A DNA stretch of 64,000 bases from Sphingobacterium sp. UBA2700 (GCA_002354335.1 DELI01000013.1:6963-70962); one strand, 5' to 3'; positions 17,431 through 27,500 are shown, numbered from the stretch's first letter. Program-made: numbers and translations. The notes: generated by a model from the sequence alone, not told the origin.

Positions 17431-18312
17431 ATGAAATTCGGACAAGTAGCAGATCCATCATCCATTGACTTCAAACTCCCCAAAACCCCAAAGGAAACCC
17501 TTGCGCTGTTAAAGAAGCATAAAAGCAAGAAACCCCTGTCCATATACGTAGGATGTGCAAAATGGAACCGCAGCGATCTGAAAGGCTTCTATCCTCGGGG
17601 CACAAAAGACGAGCTGACTTACTACGCTACGCAGTTCAATTCCATTGAAATGAATGCTACGTTCTATAAATCGCCAACCAAAGAGCAGGTGGAAACCTGG
17701 AAAAACAAAACACCGGATGGCTTTAAATTCTTTCCGAAGATTACGCAGTCCATATCCCATTACGGTCGACTCCTGAACTTCGAAGAAAAACTTGACGCCT
17801 TTGTCGATTCCACCGTATTGTTCGAAGAGAAACTCGAAATGGCGTTCTTACAGATGATCAACAACTTTAAACCGAAGGATTTTGATCGCGTTGAGCGCTT
17901 CGTCGAGAAGTTTCCGAAAGGATATCCATTGGCGGTGGAAGTGCGAAATGAAGAATGGTTTGAGCCGGAAAATGCCGAAAAACTTTATATCTTGCTCGAG
18001 AAAAATAAAATTACCAACATTATTGTCGACACACCCGGTCGTCGCGATATGTTGCACATGCGACTGACGACCCCTACGGCATTTATTCGTTTCGTTGGAG
18101 CAAATCATCCTACCGATTATCCTCGTTTGGACGAGTGGGTAGAGCGGATTGCTGCTTGGAAAAAGGCAGGCCTGCAGAATCTCTATTTTTTCATCCACGA
18201 ACGAACGGAAATAGATTCGCCCCTATTGGCGACGCATTTTACCCAGCAACTGAATCAAGAACTCGGCACGAAGCTACGCGTTCCGGAAAAGGCTAATATA
18301 AATCAAAAATAA
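17431..18312 (+). CDS. DUF72 domain protein (YecE family)
   Basis: This 293-residue protein is a DUF72/YecE TIM-barrel-like protein. Typical family signatures are YVGCAKWNRSDLKGFYP near residue 38, YYATQFNSIEMNATFY near 70, FKFFPKITQSISH near 100, and LAVEVRNEEWF near 170. The family is widespread and its biochemical role is not established. No signal peptide is present, so it is cytoplasmic. It stands alone, with a strong terminator upstream and a repeat-containing gap downstream. Confidence 0.88.
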   Translation: MKFGQVADPSSIDFKLPKTPKETLALLKKHKSKKPLSIYVGCAKWNRSDLKGFYPRGTKDELTYYATQFNSIEMNATFYKSPTKEQVETWKNKTPDGFKFFPKITQSISHYGRLLNFEEKLDAFVDSTVLFEEKLEMAFLQMINNFKPKDFDRVERFVEKFPKGYPLAVEVRNEEWFEPENAEKLYILLEKNKITNIIVDTPGRRDMLHMRLTTPTAFIRFVGANHPTDYPRLDEWVERIAAWKKAGLQNLYFFIHERTEIDSPLLATHFTQQLNQELGTKLRVPEKANINQK

Positions 18313-18400
18313 GGATGCTTTCCTCCAAGAGAAGTCAGCAATCTATGCGCAACAAGGCTAAGTCTGACATCGAATAGCGCAGTCCCTATCTATATTCAAT

Positions 18401-18489
18401 TCAAACCCATATCATACCCCTTCCAGAGCGCTTATGATTGGGGTTTGCATTGGGTTTGAAAGGGCTTTACATTGGGTTTGAGTCGACGA
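18401..18489. repeat. Intergenic folding repeat, copy A
   Basis: It contains GGGGTTTGCATTGGGTTTGA, then AAGGGCTTTA and a second ATTGGGTTTGAGT, with complementary TTCAAACCC and ATCATACCCC on its left, so it can fold back. It is homologous to 47331-47430 and shares its core with 33969-34040. Confidence 0.7.
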
Positions 18490-18538
18490 AGCCTCCATGA
18501 AGGCTCGACTGAGGAGTAGACAAAAGCCATATAAACGA

Positions 18539-18570
18539 GAAGAAGCCACCCTTCAGGACAGCTTCTAATT
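18539..18570 (-). terminator. Terminator of cold-shock-domain gene
   Basis: AGAAGC...CC / GG...GCTTCT forms a stem 22 bases past the stop of the minus-strand gene and is followed on that strand by a T-rich stretch. Confidence 0.6.
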
Positions 18571-18591
18571 TATCTCGTAGGAAAGTAAAGA

Positions 18592-19020
18592 TTAGATTTT
18601 CTCTACTTCCGTAATTTGATTTCCTTGCTTAGAACGCGCGTATTTGTATTTAACCGCTTGGTTAAGGTTCAATACCATACCCGCTAAGTTGTCATTAAAA
18701 TAAACAGTTTCTCTCGTTTCGTTGTCACGGATAAAACCATAATGACCTACTTCGTTGTAGAAAGACACTTTTCCGAAATGGTATTCTTCCGTCGGGTCAG
18801 CTGGACGCTGAAGGTCTTCTTCTTTGAATTTGTAAGGTTGCGATGGTGGCGTATCTGAAATATTTCCAAACTCGTCCACGTAAGCAAACATTTCTTCAAG
18901 AGCTTTGCCCTTATTGTTGTTCGACTTGTTGATTTCTCTTCGTTCTTGTTTTTCTTGCTTCTTCTGAAGCTTCTTCTTTGCAGTTTCTTTTTTCTTAAAT
19001 GTGAGTTGACTTTTAGCCAT
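18592..19020 (-). CDS. Cold-shock-domain protein with basic N-terminal extension
   Basis: This 142-residue protein has a very Lys/Glu-rich N-terminus (about 1-40, many KK pairs), a linker, and a C-terminal cold-shock domain (about 82-142) with HFGKVSFYNEVGHYGFIRD resembling the RNP1 motif and TVYFNDNLAG the RNP2 region. It probably binds single-stranded RNA or DNA and may act as an RNA chaperone. It is longer than the 65-70 residue Csp family because of the basic extension. A TTG-N20-TATCTTTG promoter lies about 95 bases upstream, giving a leader of roughly 90 bases. Confidence 0.85.
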   Translation of the reverse strand: MAKSQLTFKKKETAKKKLQKKQEKQERREINKSNNNKGKALEEMFAYVDEFGNISDTPPSQPYKFKEEDLQRPADPTEEYHFGKVSFYNEVGHYGFIRDNETRETVYFNDNLAGMVLNLNQAVKYKYARSKQGNQITEVEKI

Positions 19021-19115
19021 TAAATAGAATTAAGGGTGAATAAATAAGGAAGATTAATATCTTAAGCAGGGAGATGCGCCTTGGACAAAAGAGTTATGAT
19101 CCTTTGTGAATAAAT

Positions 19116-19146
19116 CAAAGATACGAAATATTAAGCAAATTATCAA
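19116..19146 (-). promoter_or_regulatory. Bacteroidota-type promoter of cold-shock-domain gene
   Basis: On the minus strand a TTG (19146-19144) is followed by a 20-base spacer and a perfect TATCTTTG -7 box (19123-19116). Transcription would start about 90 bases before the ATG at 19020, leaving a leader long enough for temperature-responsive structure. Confidence 0.6.
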
Positions 19147-19253
19147 GTAACTGCTAGCAGCGTAACGCCGGTCTTAACCTACACATATTTCTTCCTTGAA
19201 ACGATGATATAGGCCAGTTCTCCATGTAACATTGGGCGGTTCTATAAAAACAT

Positions 19254-19296
19254 AAGTCCCATCATTTCTCTACGTGTTTCTCTTATGATGGGACTT
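19254..19296 (-). terminator. Hairpin downstream of HMA-like gene
   Basis: AAGTCCCATCAT pairs perfectly with ATGATGGGACTT around a 19-base loop and is followed on the minus strand by ATGTTTTTAT. It lies 76 bases after the stop of the 72-residue gene. Confidence 0.65.
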
Positions 19297-19371
19297 CCGC
19301 TAAGTTGTTTGTTTCAATAAACAGAAGCTGTTTTAAAGGCAGGGGGAGTTTTGTTTGCGTTGAGATCGCGA

Positions 19372-19590
19372 TTACTCCTCATACAATCGTTCTGCATCAA
19401 GGCCTAGTGCAGAAATACAAGTCAAGATGTTGACAATTTGCATATTGATCCCTTTGAGGGAGACCAAATAGCCGTCAACATAGGGGGCAATTTGCCATTC
19501 ATTGACGGAACTCAGGTCGTTCAATACTTCTTGAACTCTTTGCAGCTGTTGCTGCGTGGCGGTGCTGATTTCGAATTTTAAGCTGTCCAT
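19372..19590 (-). CDS. Small HMA-like protein lacking CxxC
   Basis: This 72-residue cytoplasmic protein has the beta-alpha-beta-beta-alpha-beta length and pattern of heavy-metal-associated domains (KFEISTATQQQLQRVQEVL, then a strand, then LGLDAERLYEE). It contains one cysteine in the second helix and no CxxC metal-binding motif, so copper or zinc carriage as in true chaperones is unlikely. Such degenerate HMA-like proteins are common in Sphingobacteriaceae and their role is unknown. It is monocistronic, with a perfect hairpin downstream. Confidence 0.65.
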   Translation of the reverse strand: MDSLKFEISTATQQQLQRVQEVLNDLSSVNEWQIAPYVDGYLVSLKGINMQIVNILTCISALGLDAERLYEE

Positions 19591-19797
19591 GATCGTGGTC
19601 CTCCTATTTAATATGTTATTGATGATAGCAATCTTGATGTTGTACGTCTGCTGATGCGAATGGAGATTCGCGACATTTGGCAGACATTTTATCGTTTTTG
19701 CTACCTACAATTTAACAATTAAATCACTGACTTACAAATCATTGTGAAAAAACCGTAATAAATACTGGTTTTAACAGCATTAACACGGTTTTTCAAA

Positions 19798-22467
19798 TTA
19801 CAGGGCAAACCAGTAGTTCATCTTGAGCATCAAAGTGTTTACACCTTGGAATCCAAACATGCGATCGATGTTGTTTCCCCAGGTTGGATAGTAGCGTGGA
19901 TCCTGTCTGGAGCGATTATGTTCCCAGACCAGATAAACCGTCGAACCGGGCTTGTATTCCCATCGGGCGACGAGGTTCGATCGAAACTCATTGAAACTAA
20001 AGTTCGGATCTTTAAAACTAAAAGACTTCCCATCCTTTATTACCGCATAGTTTCCATCTCCTGCGCTTATCTCCTGTTCGGCGACGGCAGAGAATCGATC
20101 TTCGTAGTGATGCGATCGGGTATCCAATGCAGTTTTAAATCGATCATATTTTGCAGTCGAAGTAAACGGAGAACCATAGTATTGGATGGAAATATCCGGC
20201 GTCAGGTTCACTTGCATATTCATGGTGACACCATACGTGCGTTGCTTCATTCGGCCCAAAACATATTCGGTGCTTTCCTCGTTCCCAGTACTAGCCTTTA
20301 CCGTGTTCACATATTGTAGCTCGTCGCTATTGTTGGCATAGTTGAATTGTGTAGTTAGCTTTACGTGATTGCCGATTCGGAAAATAAAACTTGGCTGTAA
20401 GGTATTGTAAGCTGTTTTTTCTTCCATATAATGCCGTCCGTTGTAAAGAACCTTAAAAACCACGCGCTTGGCACGGTCGGTACTCAAATCGACATTTGTT
20501 TCGAAGTTAGATCCATAGCGCATATCCGGACCGCCGCGTAGCCTACGGCTATCTACCGTATTCCAGCTGAAGGTCTCCTTCACGTCCATTTCAAAGCGGT
20601 GCACGGTACTTAAGCTCCGAAAGCGGACAGCGACATCGTTATTGATCGCCTGCCCTCCGAAATTCCAGATGTTCTTTTGGGTCAAATTGATGCCAGCAAA
20701 TCGGAAAGGCCCCCAAGGGTCGGTCTTGCGGAAGGCAACTTTCGATTCGTTCAGCATGTAATCCGACTCTTTGTTATAGCCCACGTCATTCAAGTCAAAA
20801 CCCGGCGAAGACCAGTTAAAGGTTTGCGAATAATTCCATTGAGCATTCCCCTTTTTTCCCGCCTTCACATAACCTCCTGTACCGGCGAGCGTAGTCGCTG
20901 TAGGATCCAGATCCAGGTAATCTATACCCGATGCCCGATGATAATAATGTGTGGCATTGCGCTTTTTCATCAATATCCAGCTGGCCGAGCCGTTTAAGCT
21001 ACTATACATCGCCTTAGCGTCGATATAATACAATCGCTTATTGAAATACTGGGTAAAGTCCAACCCTGCTGTAAAGGCGTTCTCTACGAGCGCCTCTTTT
21101 AAATGATCCTCATCCAGCTTCCGGTTCACGGAAGTAATCATTCCACCGAACAGCGTATTTCCGTCCCAGTTCTTCTGCAAGCGGGCGACAGTATAATTCG
21201 TTAGGGGTTCGGTCAGTTCCTCGCCGCGAATACCTTTTCTTGAGGTCTGAGACTGTGTTTTCGCCGTGATGCTTTCCAGTAGGCCTACGGTAAGCCCATT
21301 TTTGTTGGTTCCCGTAAGCTTTAGTGCCCCCAGAATAGGGATAAAGCCAGGTGTACTGGCGAAGTTCTCTACATTGTCTATTCCTTGTGGTTTGTAAGAT
21401 GGCATGGCACCGATACGACGCGAATAAAACATCATCCCCCGCTCGTTATTATCAAATTCTAAGATATGCTTGCCCTCTAAGAAAAAAGGGCGTTTTTCAT
21501 CATAGAAGACCTCATAAGCTGTCAAGTTCATAACCGACGGGTCTAATTCCACCTGCCCGTAATCGGGATTGATGGTCATATCCAAGGTATAATCGCTCAG
21601 GGAGAACTTCGCGTCCAGCCCCGCATTCAGATGAAACTTCTGCCCTTTCTGAAAAGGACTATTCGGAATCTTCGGCTCATTTACGTATTTCGTCATCGCA
21701 TAGGGCAGGAATTCGATGCCTCTCGGCTTCGGAAGATCCGTCATACCGTGCATCTCGCCGAAAGAAAAGACATGTCCGTTATTTTTAATAGGAATTAAGC
21801 TCCAGTTCTGCACCTCATTGTTTCTCCGGATAATTCGGCGAACATGCAGCCCCCATATGCCGTCGTCATTTTCCTGATTGTAGCGAAGCTGGCTGAAGGG
21901 TATCCGCAGCTCTGCCGTCCAGGAAGAGTCCTGCATATTAATATGTGTCCTCCCCTCCCATACAGCATTCCAACTGAGGTTTACCGATAGCTTATCGGTT
22001 ACCGTTAGATCCGTTTTATTACCGCCAAGATTGATATTGAATTCCGGCGCTACCCGGTAATCGTGATAGGTATCAAAAGCAATACTAATCAAATCGCCAT
22101 TGCTGTTATCATCGCGATTCCCAATAAACGCATTCATCGTCTCGGGGTGCTCATCTTTGCAATACACACCTACATAAATATTCTGATCGTCGTAAAATAG
22201 CTTAACGCGTGTCCAGGAATTCGTATGGACGCGCTCGAACGGAATAACCTGCGAGAACTTCTCCGACCACATCCCCTGCTTCTGCCAAATATCCTCGTCT
22301 AGCTTTCCATCAATCTGGGGCTTTTGGTTTGCTATTTTGCTGATTTGATAGGTTCGTTTGTAGGCGTCCTCAAAAGTAACTACCTCTTTTCTAGGGTCCT
22401 GAGCCACCACTGTTGATGCCACGCAAACAAGCAACGAAAGGGCAATTCCCATTATTAAATTCTTCAA
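19798..22467 (-). CDS. DUF5916 / CBM9-like outer-membrane protein, copy 2
   Basis: This 889-residue protein begins (TTG start at 22467) with a signal peptide ending near VVAQ. It then has a family-9 carbohydrate-binding-like domain (about 45-230, with the usual PQIDGKLDEDIWQ opening) and a long DUF5916 region (about 240-889) predicted to be a beta-barrel, ending with MNYWFAL. Ligand and function of the family are unknown; outer-membrane location is expected. An ATG at 22452 is an alternative start. The codon equivalent to TAC in copy 1's 5' extension is TAG here, which rules out the upstream ATG for this copy. Copy 1 is at 1-1494. Confidence 0.88.
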   Translation of the reverse strand: MKNLIMGIALSLLVCVASTVVAQDPRKEVVTFEDAYKRTYQISKIANQKPQIDGKLDEDIWQKQGMWSEKFSQVIPFERVHTNSWTRVKLFYDDQNIYVGVYCKDEHPETMNAFIGNRDDNSNGDLISIAFDTYHDYRVAPEFNINLGGNKTDLTVTDKLSVNLSWNAVWEGRTHINMQDSSWTAELRIPFSQLRYNQENDDGIWGLHVRRIIRRNNEVQNWSLIPIKNNGHVFSFGEMHGMTDLPKPRGIEFLPYAMTKYVNEPKIPNSPFQKGQKFHLNAGLDAKFSLSDYTLDMTINPDYGQVELDPSVMNLTAYEVFYDEKRPFFLEGKHILEFDNNERGMMFYSRRIGAMPSYKPQGIDNVENFASTPGFIPILGALKLTGTNKNGLTVGLLESITAKTQSQTSRKGIRGEELTEPLTNYTVARLQKNWDGNTLFGGMITSVNRKLDEDHLKEALVENAFTAGLDFTQYFNKRLYYIDAKAMYSSLNGSASWILMKKRNATHYYHRASGIDYLDLDPTATTLAGTGGYVKAGKKGNAQWNYSQTFNWSSPGFDLNDVGYNKESDYMLNESKVAFRKTDPWGPFRFAGINLTQKNIWNFGGQAINNDVAVRFRSLSTVHRFEMDVKETFSWNTVDSRRLRGGPDMRYGSNFETNVDLSTDRAKRVVFKVLYNGRHYMEEKTAYNTLQPSFIFRIGNHVKLTTQFNYANNSDELQYVNTVKASTGNEESTEYVLGRMKQRTYGVTMNMQVNLTPDISIQYYGSPFTSTAKYDRFKTALDTRSHHYEDRFSAVAEQEISAGDGNYAVIKDGKSFSFKDPNFSFNEFRSNLVARWEYKPGSTVYLVWEHNRSRQDPRYYPTWGNNIDRMFGFQGVNTLMLKMNYWFAL

Positions 22468-22620
22468 GGCGATCTAGGTTTTGTTGATGCTATCAAATGT
22501 ATTAAAAAATACGCGCATGTTTCTATGGTAACAACAATGAGATAAAAAGCAGGGTACTACATTAAAATACCTTCTTCATCCCGCAACAAAGCTGCCGACG
22601 AACAGGTATACAAATGCTAT

Positions 22621-22664
22621 GTAACTCAAGTTACCAATACTGTTCGTCTAAGCTGATATCTTTG
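22621..22664 (+). promoter_or_regulatory. Crp/Fnr-type palindrome plus -7 box, copy 2
   Basis: GTAAC-TCAA-GTTAC (22621-22634) precedes a TATCTTTG box (22657-22664) with exactly the same spacing as the copy at 1648-1691. Most bases around the elements have diverged while both half-sites and the -7 box are kept, which argues for function. Confidence 0.6.
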
Positions 22665-22709
22665 AAATAAGAAGATTGATATTTTGTTGATAAAAGAAAG
22701 GACGAGGAT

Positions 22710-22949
22710 ATGAATTATTTAAGAAGTTGGAATGTGGTCAGGTTGCTTCGCTTGGTAATGGGTATAGTCATTACTATTCAGGGAATTATGGCGTCACATT
22801 GGCTAATAGCAGGCTTAGGCGCACTTTTCACCCTATTGCCGATATTAAATATTAGCACTTGTTCTTCAGGTGCATGCGAAGTGCCAAGAAGAAAGCCTGC
22901 AACGAGCAAGCAAGAGCATGACCCTAGCATCTATGAAAAACTAAATTAA
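22710..22949 (+). CDS. Small YgaP-like (DUF2892-type) membrane protein, copy 2
   Basis: This 79-residue paralogue of the protein at 1737-1976 has the same two-helix membrane core and the CSSGACEVPRRK tail. Substitutions are concentrated in the last 25 residues. The ATG is preceded by GGACGAGG, identical to copy 1. It is divergent from DUF5916 copy 2 and driven by the Crp/Fnr-type promoter, so its regulation is probably shared with copy 1. Function is unknown; a sulfur- or respiration-related role is only a guess from the family and the regulator type. Confidence 0.75.
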   Translation: MNYLRSWNVVRLLRLVMGIVITIQGIMASHWLIAGLGALFTLLPILNISTCSSGACEVPRRKPATSKQEHDPSIYEKLN

Positions 22950-22962
22950 GTTCAAAAAAGAA

Positions 22963-22992
22963 GAAGAAGCTGCCCAAATGGACAGCTTCTTC
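22963..22992. terminator. Bidirectional terminator
   Basis: GAAGAAGCTG-CC pairs with GG-CAGCTTCTTC. It lies between the small membrane protein gene (plus) and the susD gene (minus) and can terminate both. Confidence 0.7.
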
Positions 22993-23054
22993 GTTCATTG
23001 TGCGTTTATCGATGCTTTCATTTAAGCTGGGCATGCATTCGATAATTATAAATA

Positions 23055-24560
23055 TTAATACCCCGGATTCTGTGGCAACAAGTTTTGATTTCTGTTGATC
23101 TCATCCTGTGGCACTGGCAATAGCTTATGATGTTCTTTCACATTAGCCTGCTTTTCTAAAGCATCTGGTTTGGTAAAAGATTCCACTACGATATTCCAAC
23201 GCTTGATATCATACCAACGCTTCCATTCGAATGCCAGTTCTACACGGCGTTCTTCGCGTACTGCCGCTCTGAATTGTGCCTGTGTCATCCCTGCAGCATC
23301 GGCAGGATAAGCCTGTTGTCCTTGCGGCGTATAGCGCGCGCGAGCCCTAACAGCATTCAGATAACTGTAAGCCTCAGCCGTAGGACCGCCTTTGCTCTCG
23401 TTGATTGCTTCCGCAGCCATCAATAGCACCTCCGCATAACGGAAGATAACGTGCTTGATATCCGAGTCTGCCCCATCAGCACCTGCATTGTCGCCCGGAA
23501 ATAAACACCACTTCGCGGTATGGATCTTAGGCCAACGGAACTTATTCCAAGGTGTCATCACCCCCTTAATTGGTGTTTCTAACAGGTAGCTAACCTTTTT
23601 GCGATAATCCTGATCGGAGAAACTGCTGAACATGCCATTGGACGGCACTAATACACTCCAACCCTGCATATCGGCATCACGAACGCCCGTCATTGGCGCC
23701 GTATAATCCACGTTCGAGCTGTTCTCTCCCGTGATACCACCCGCAAAGTCTGCTACCCATACATGCTCCGACTGATAACCTAGGTCTGCTTTCCATAGAT
23801 CCTGGAAGTCTTTTACCAAAGCATAGTTATAAGAGCTCGCAGCCTTGATTACAGCTTCCGCCTCGGTCGCTGCCTCGGCCCACTTCCCTTGTATCATGTA
23901 AATTGACGCTAATAATGTCTGTGCTGAACCTTTTGAAGGTCTTGCACGGTTATTACTCGCATACGTATTCGGTAGATTCGCCACCCCAAACTTGCAATCC
24001 TCGATCATATGACCATACACTTCATCTGCCTTCGTTCTCGAGATGTCAGTTACTGTTGCTGGATCCGTAACACTAGCGCCCATATAAGGCACATCGCCAA
24101 ACAACTGCACTAAATGCGAATAGAACAAGGCTCTCAATACCCTAGCTTCAGCAATAAGGGCATTTTTCTTCTTTTCATCCATTTGAACTTTCGGAATCCC
24201 GTCGATAGCCGCATTGGCAGCTCCAATTCCTAAATAGGCTGTTCGCCATACCGCGAGGATATCCTGATTACTAGCATCATGACTAAAGTTATTGAGTTGG
24301 ATACGACTAGATTGCGTACCGATATCAGCGATATCCATATCATCGCCCAATAACTGCAACACCATCGTTAAGCGACGCCCATAACCATCTCCATTAGAAA
24401 CTAAACTATATATCCCCATCACCGCAGCCTCAGCATCGGCTTCTGTATTGAAATACTGTGAGGGAACTAATATGCTGGTCGGTTCTTCATCTAACTTCGT
24501 ACAGGAAGCTGATACAACACATAACCCAGCGATAACAAAAAACTTAAATATCTTTTTCAT
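23055..24560 (-). CDS. susD: SusD/RagB family nutrient-binding lipoprotein
   Basis: From the ATG at 24560 this 501-residue lipoprotein (lipobox SASC, Cys20) has the SusD fold: N-terminal TPR-like helices (FNTEADAEAAVMGIY, VLRALFYSHLVQLFGDVPY) and the C-terminal RAREERRVELAFEWKRWYDIKRW and LLPVPQDEINRNQNLLPQNPGY signatures. It forms the surface lid on the SusC transporter encoded 16 bases upstream. An earlier in-frame ATG at 24599 lies within the end of susC and lacks a signal peptide. Together with kduI/kduD nearby, a uronic-acid-containing oligosaccharide is the likely ligand. Confidence 0.92.
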   Translation of the reverse strand: MKKIFKFFVIAGLCVVSASCTKLDEEPTSILVPSQYFNTEADAEAAVMGIYSLVSNGDGYGRRLTMVLQLLGDDMDIADIGTQSSRIQLNNFSHDASNQDILAVWRTAYLGIGAANAAIDGIPKVQMDEKKKNALIAEARVLRALFYSHLVQLFGDVPYMGASVTDPATVTDISRTKADEVYGHMIEDCKFGVANLPNTYASNNRARPSKGSAQTLLASIYMIQGKWAEAATEAEAVIKAASSYNYALVKDFQDLWKADLGYQSEHVWVADFAGGITGENSSNVDYTAPMTGVRDADMQGWSVLVPSNGMFSSFSDQDYRKKVSYLLETPIKGVMTPWNKFRWPKIHTAKWCLFPGDNAGADGADSDIKHVIFRYAEVLLMAAEAINESKGGPTAEAYSYLNAVRARARYTPQGQQAYPADAAGMTQAQFRAAVREERRVELAFEWKRWYDIKRWNIVVESFTKPDALEKQANVKEHHKLLPVPQDEINRNQNLLPQNPGY

Positions 24561-24576
24561 AATTAATTGAGTCGAA

Positions 24577-27500
24577 TTAAAACCTTGCATTAATACCAAA
24601 AGTGAAAGACTTGATGTTTGGATAGCCCATGTAGTCTAAACCGATGTTACGGTTAGAATCCTGGAAGCTAACTTCAGGATCAAATCCCGAGTAATTGGTC
24701 CATGTCCAGATATTCTGTGCACTAGCAAATAAGCGCAATTGATCAATCCCGATTCTACCGATGGCTGTCTTCGGAACATTATAGCCCAAGGCTAAGTTCT
24801 TCAGACGTAGGTAAGAACCATCTTCAACCCAACGAGAGGATACTTCCGGGTTATTAGAAGCACTTGCACGTGGTACATCGGTATTGGTATTTGTTGGTGT
24901 CCAGCGGTTTAATGCATCTTTCGTTGCATTTCCTTTACCTGCCATCCAGTCTAACTCCATACGTGTGATATTCAACATGTCATTACCGTAAGACCCTTGG
25001 AAAAAGATATTTAAATCGAAGTTCTTGTATTTGAAATCATTGTTAAAACCGAAGATAAAGTCCGGATGAGGATTACCGATGATTGTTCTGTCATCTGCAT
25101 TAATCTTGCCATCAGCTCCGGCTACTAAGTTATTGGAAGCGTCGCGCCCGAAGATATCTTTGTACTTCACATCGCCTGGCTTTTTGCTAGGTTGCGGACT
25201 AAAGTCATCGCCTTGTTGGTATACTCCATCAAAAACCCAACCGTAGAACGCTCCTACCACTTCACCTTCGCGCAAGATCTGCGAGTCGGTAGACAACATA
25301 TGCCCAGGAATAGTATTATAACGGATATCGCCACCCGGCAATTGAAGGATCTTGTTTCTGTTGAAGGTGATATTGAAGTCGGTATTCCATTTCAATTCAC
25401 GATCGATATTCGTTGTACCTAATGCAAATTCCCATCCTTTGTTCTCTACACTCCCCACATTCTGTAAGGAGCCTGTATATCCGGAATAAATAGGCAATGG
25501 AACAGAATACAGTAAGTCTATTGTTTTCTTGTAATAGTAATCTACTGTTAGGTTGATTTTATTATTTAAGAATCCGATGTCGATACCTGCATCTGTTTGT
25601 TTCGTCGTTTCCCAAGTTAAATTCGGGTTGGCAACGTTCGTAGGACGAACAGCATTTACAGGTACTCCAGCCATAGTCGCTAAGGTTGCTGAATAGCGCG
25701 CTAAGGACTGATATGAACCGATCTCAGAGTTACCGGTCTCTCCGTAACTTGTTCTGATCTTTAAGTTGGAAATCGCTTCAACAGACTCCATGAAAGGCTC
25801 TTGGCTAACATTCCATGCAAAGGCTGCCGACGGGAAAAACGCCCATTTATTGTTTTCTCCAAATCGGGAGGAACCATCATAACGACCAGTTGCGGTGAAC
25901 AGGTATCTTCCCAAGAGATTATAATTGATACGACCGTAGAAAGAAGACATGATCCAGTCCTCCAAATTCGAAGAGGCATTCTGATAATTAGAACCAGCGC
26001 CTAGATTCCAATAAGAAAAGCTGTCGGAGATAAAGTTCCTATTATTTGCTTGCCATGACTCATTTCTCGAACTCTGATAAGAGTAACCAACCATCGCGTC
26101 TAAGTTATTAGCTTCGTTGATCTTCAGGTTATAATTCAAATAGTTCTCACTGATTACATTCGTATTTTTATGTGCTGCGATGGAGCCTATCCCTCCAAAG
26201 TTACGTCCCTCTACCAATCGTTTTGATACGTAGTTACCGGTACGTTGGTTGCTAACCTGCAAACCTACCGTGCTGCGGAAAATCAAATCCTTTAATAATG
26301 TAAGTTCCAGATAACCATCCCCTTGGAACAAGTCGGTTTTCACTTCATTCGCTCTTTCCCTAGCTGCTGCAACAGGATTATCATGCGGGTCGCCGAACTT
26401 CTTTAAGGTATAGTTTCCTGCGTCGTCAAAGATGCCCTGCGTAGGCTCGAAGCGTAAAGCGCCGGAGATAACACCTGCAGCGGTCGTACCACTACTACTC
26501 TCTTGTGTTCTTACACCGTTTAATATGCTTCTGTTAAATAGCAAACGCGTCCCGATCTTAATGCGGTCGTTGACCTTCATGTCCAGATTGGAAGTTCCGG
26601 AGAAACGACGATAATCCGACTCAATGACAGTACCTTTTTGTCCGTAATGATTGACCGCAGTGTAGTATCGAATATTATCGGAGCCACCGGAAACCGATAA
26701 TTGGTTGCTCAGAAGGTTGCCATTGCGGAAAACCAGATCCTGCCAATCTGTACCCTCGCCCAAAGATTCCGGATTAGGAAAAGGAATATTATTATTTCCA
26801 CCATTCACATAAACATCATTAATATATGCCCCGAATTCCGATGCGTTCAACAGATCCAATCGCTTTCCAACTTGTTGCGTGGCGATAGAATTATTAAACT
26901 CGACCATAGGTTTTCCGATCTTACCCTTTTTCGTTGTGATCATGATAACACCATTGGCACCACGGGAACCATAGATTGCAGTTGCAGAGGCATCCTTCAG
27001 AATCTCGATCGACTCTACATCCTCAGGTGCAGGCGGAGTACTGCCCGGGAAGCCATCCACTACATATAAAGGGTCAGAACTAGCATTGATGGAAGTCCCT
27101 CCGCGAACGCGAACGCGTGGCGCTCGCCCAGGCTCGCCGTTGATACTAGACACCGATACACCCGGAGCACGCCCCTGTAATGCCTGCGCTGTACCCGCCA
27201 GCGGGAAAGCATTGATTTTCTCCGAACCTACGGAAGAAACTGAACCCGTCAGGTCGCTCTTTTTCTGAGTACCATATCCGATTACGACAACCTGTTCGAT
27301 ATCTGTATCGGCAGAAGCCAAACTAACATTCACATTGCTTTGCCCGCGCAATGGAACCTCTTGTGTAGTGAAACCAACCATCGTAAAGACTAGCGTTGCA
27401 TTCGGGTTATCCACCTGAACACTGAACTCACCGTTCGCATTGGTCGTCGTACCTGATCCCGCTACCCCCTTCACTGTTACGGAAACCCCTTGCACCGGAG

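Noticed and set aside
19846..20319. A 157-codon plus-strand frame opposite DUF5916 copy 2
   Set aside because: It is antisense to a conserved coding region with no RBS or family match.
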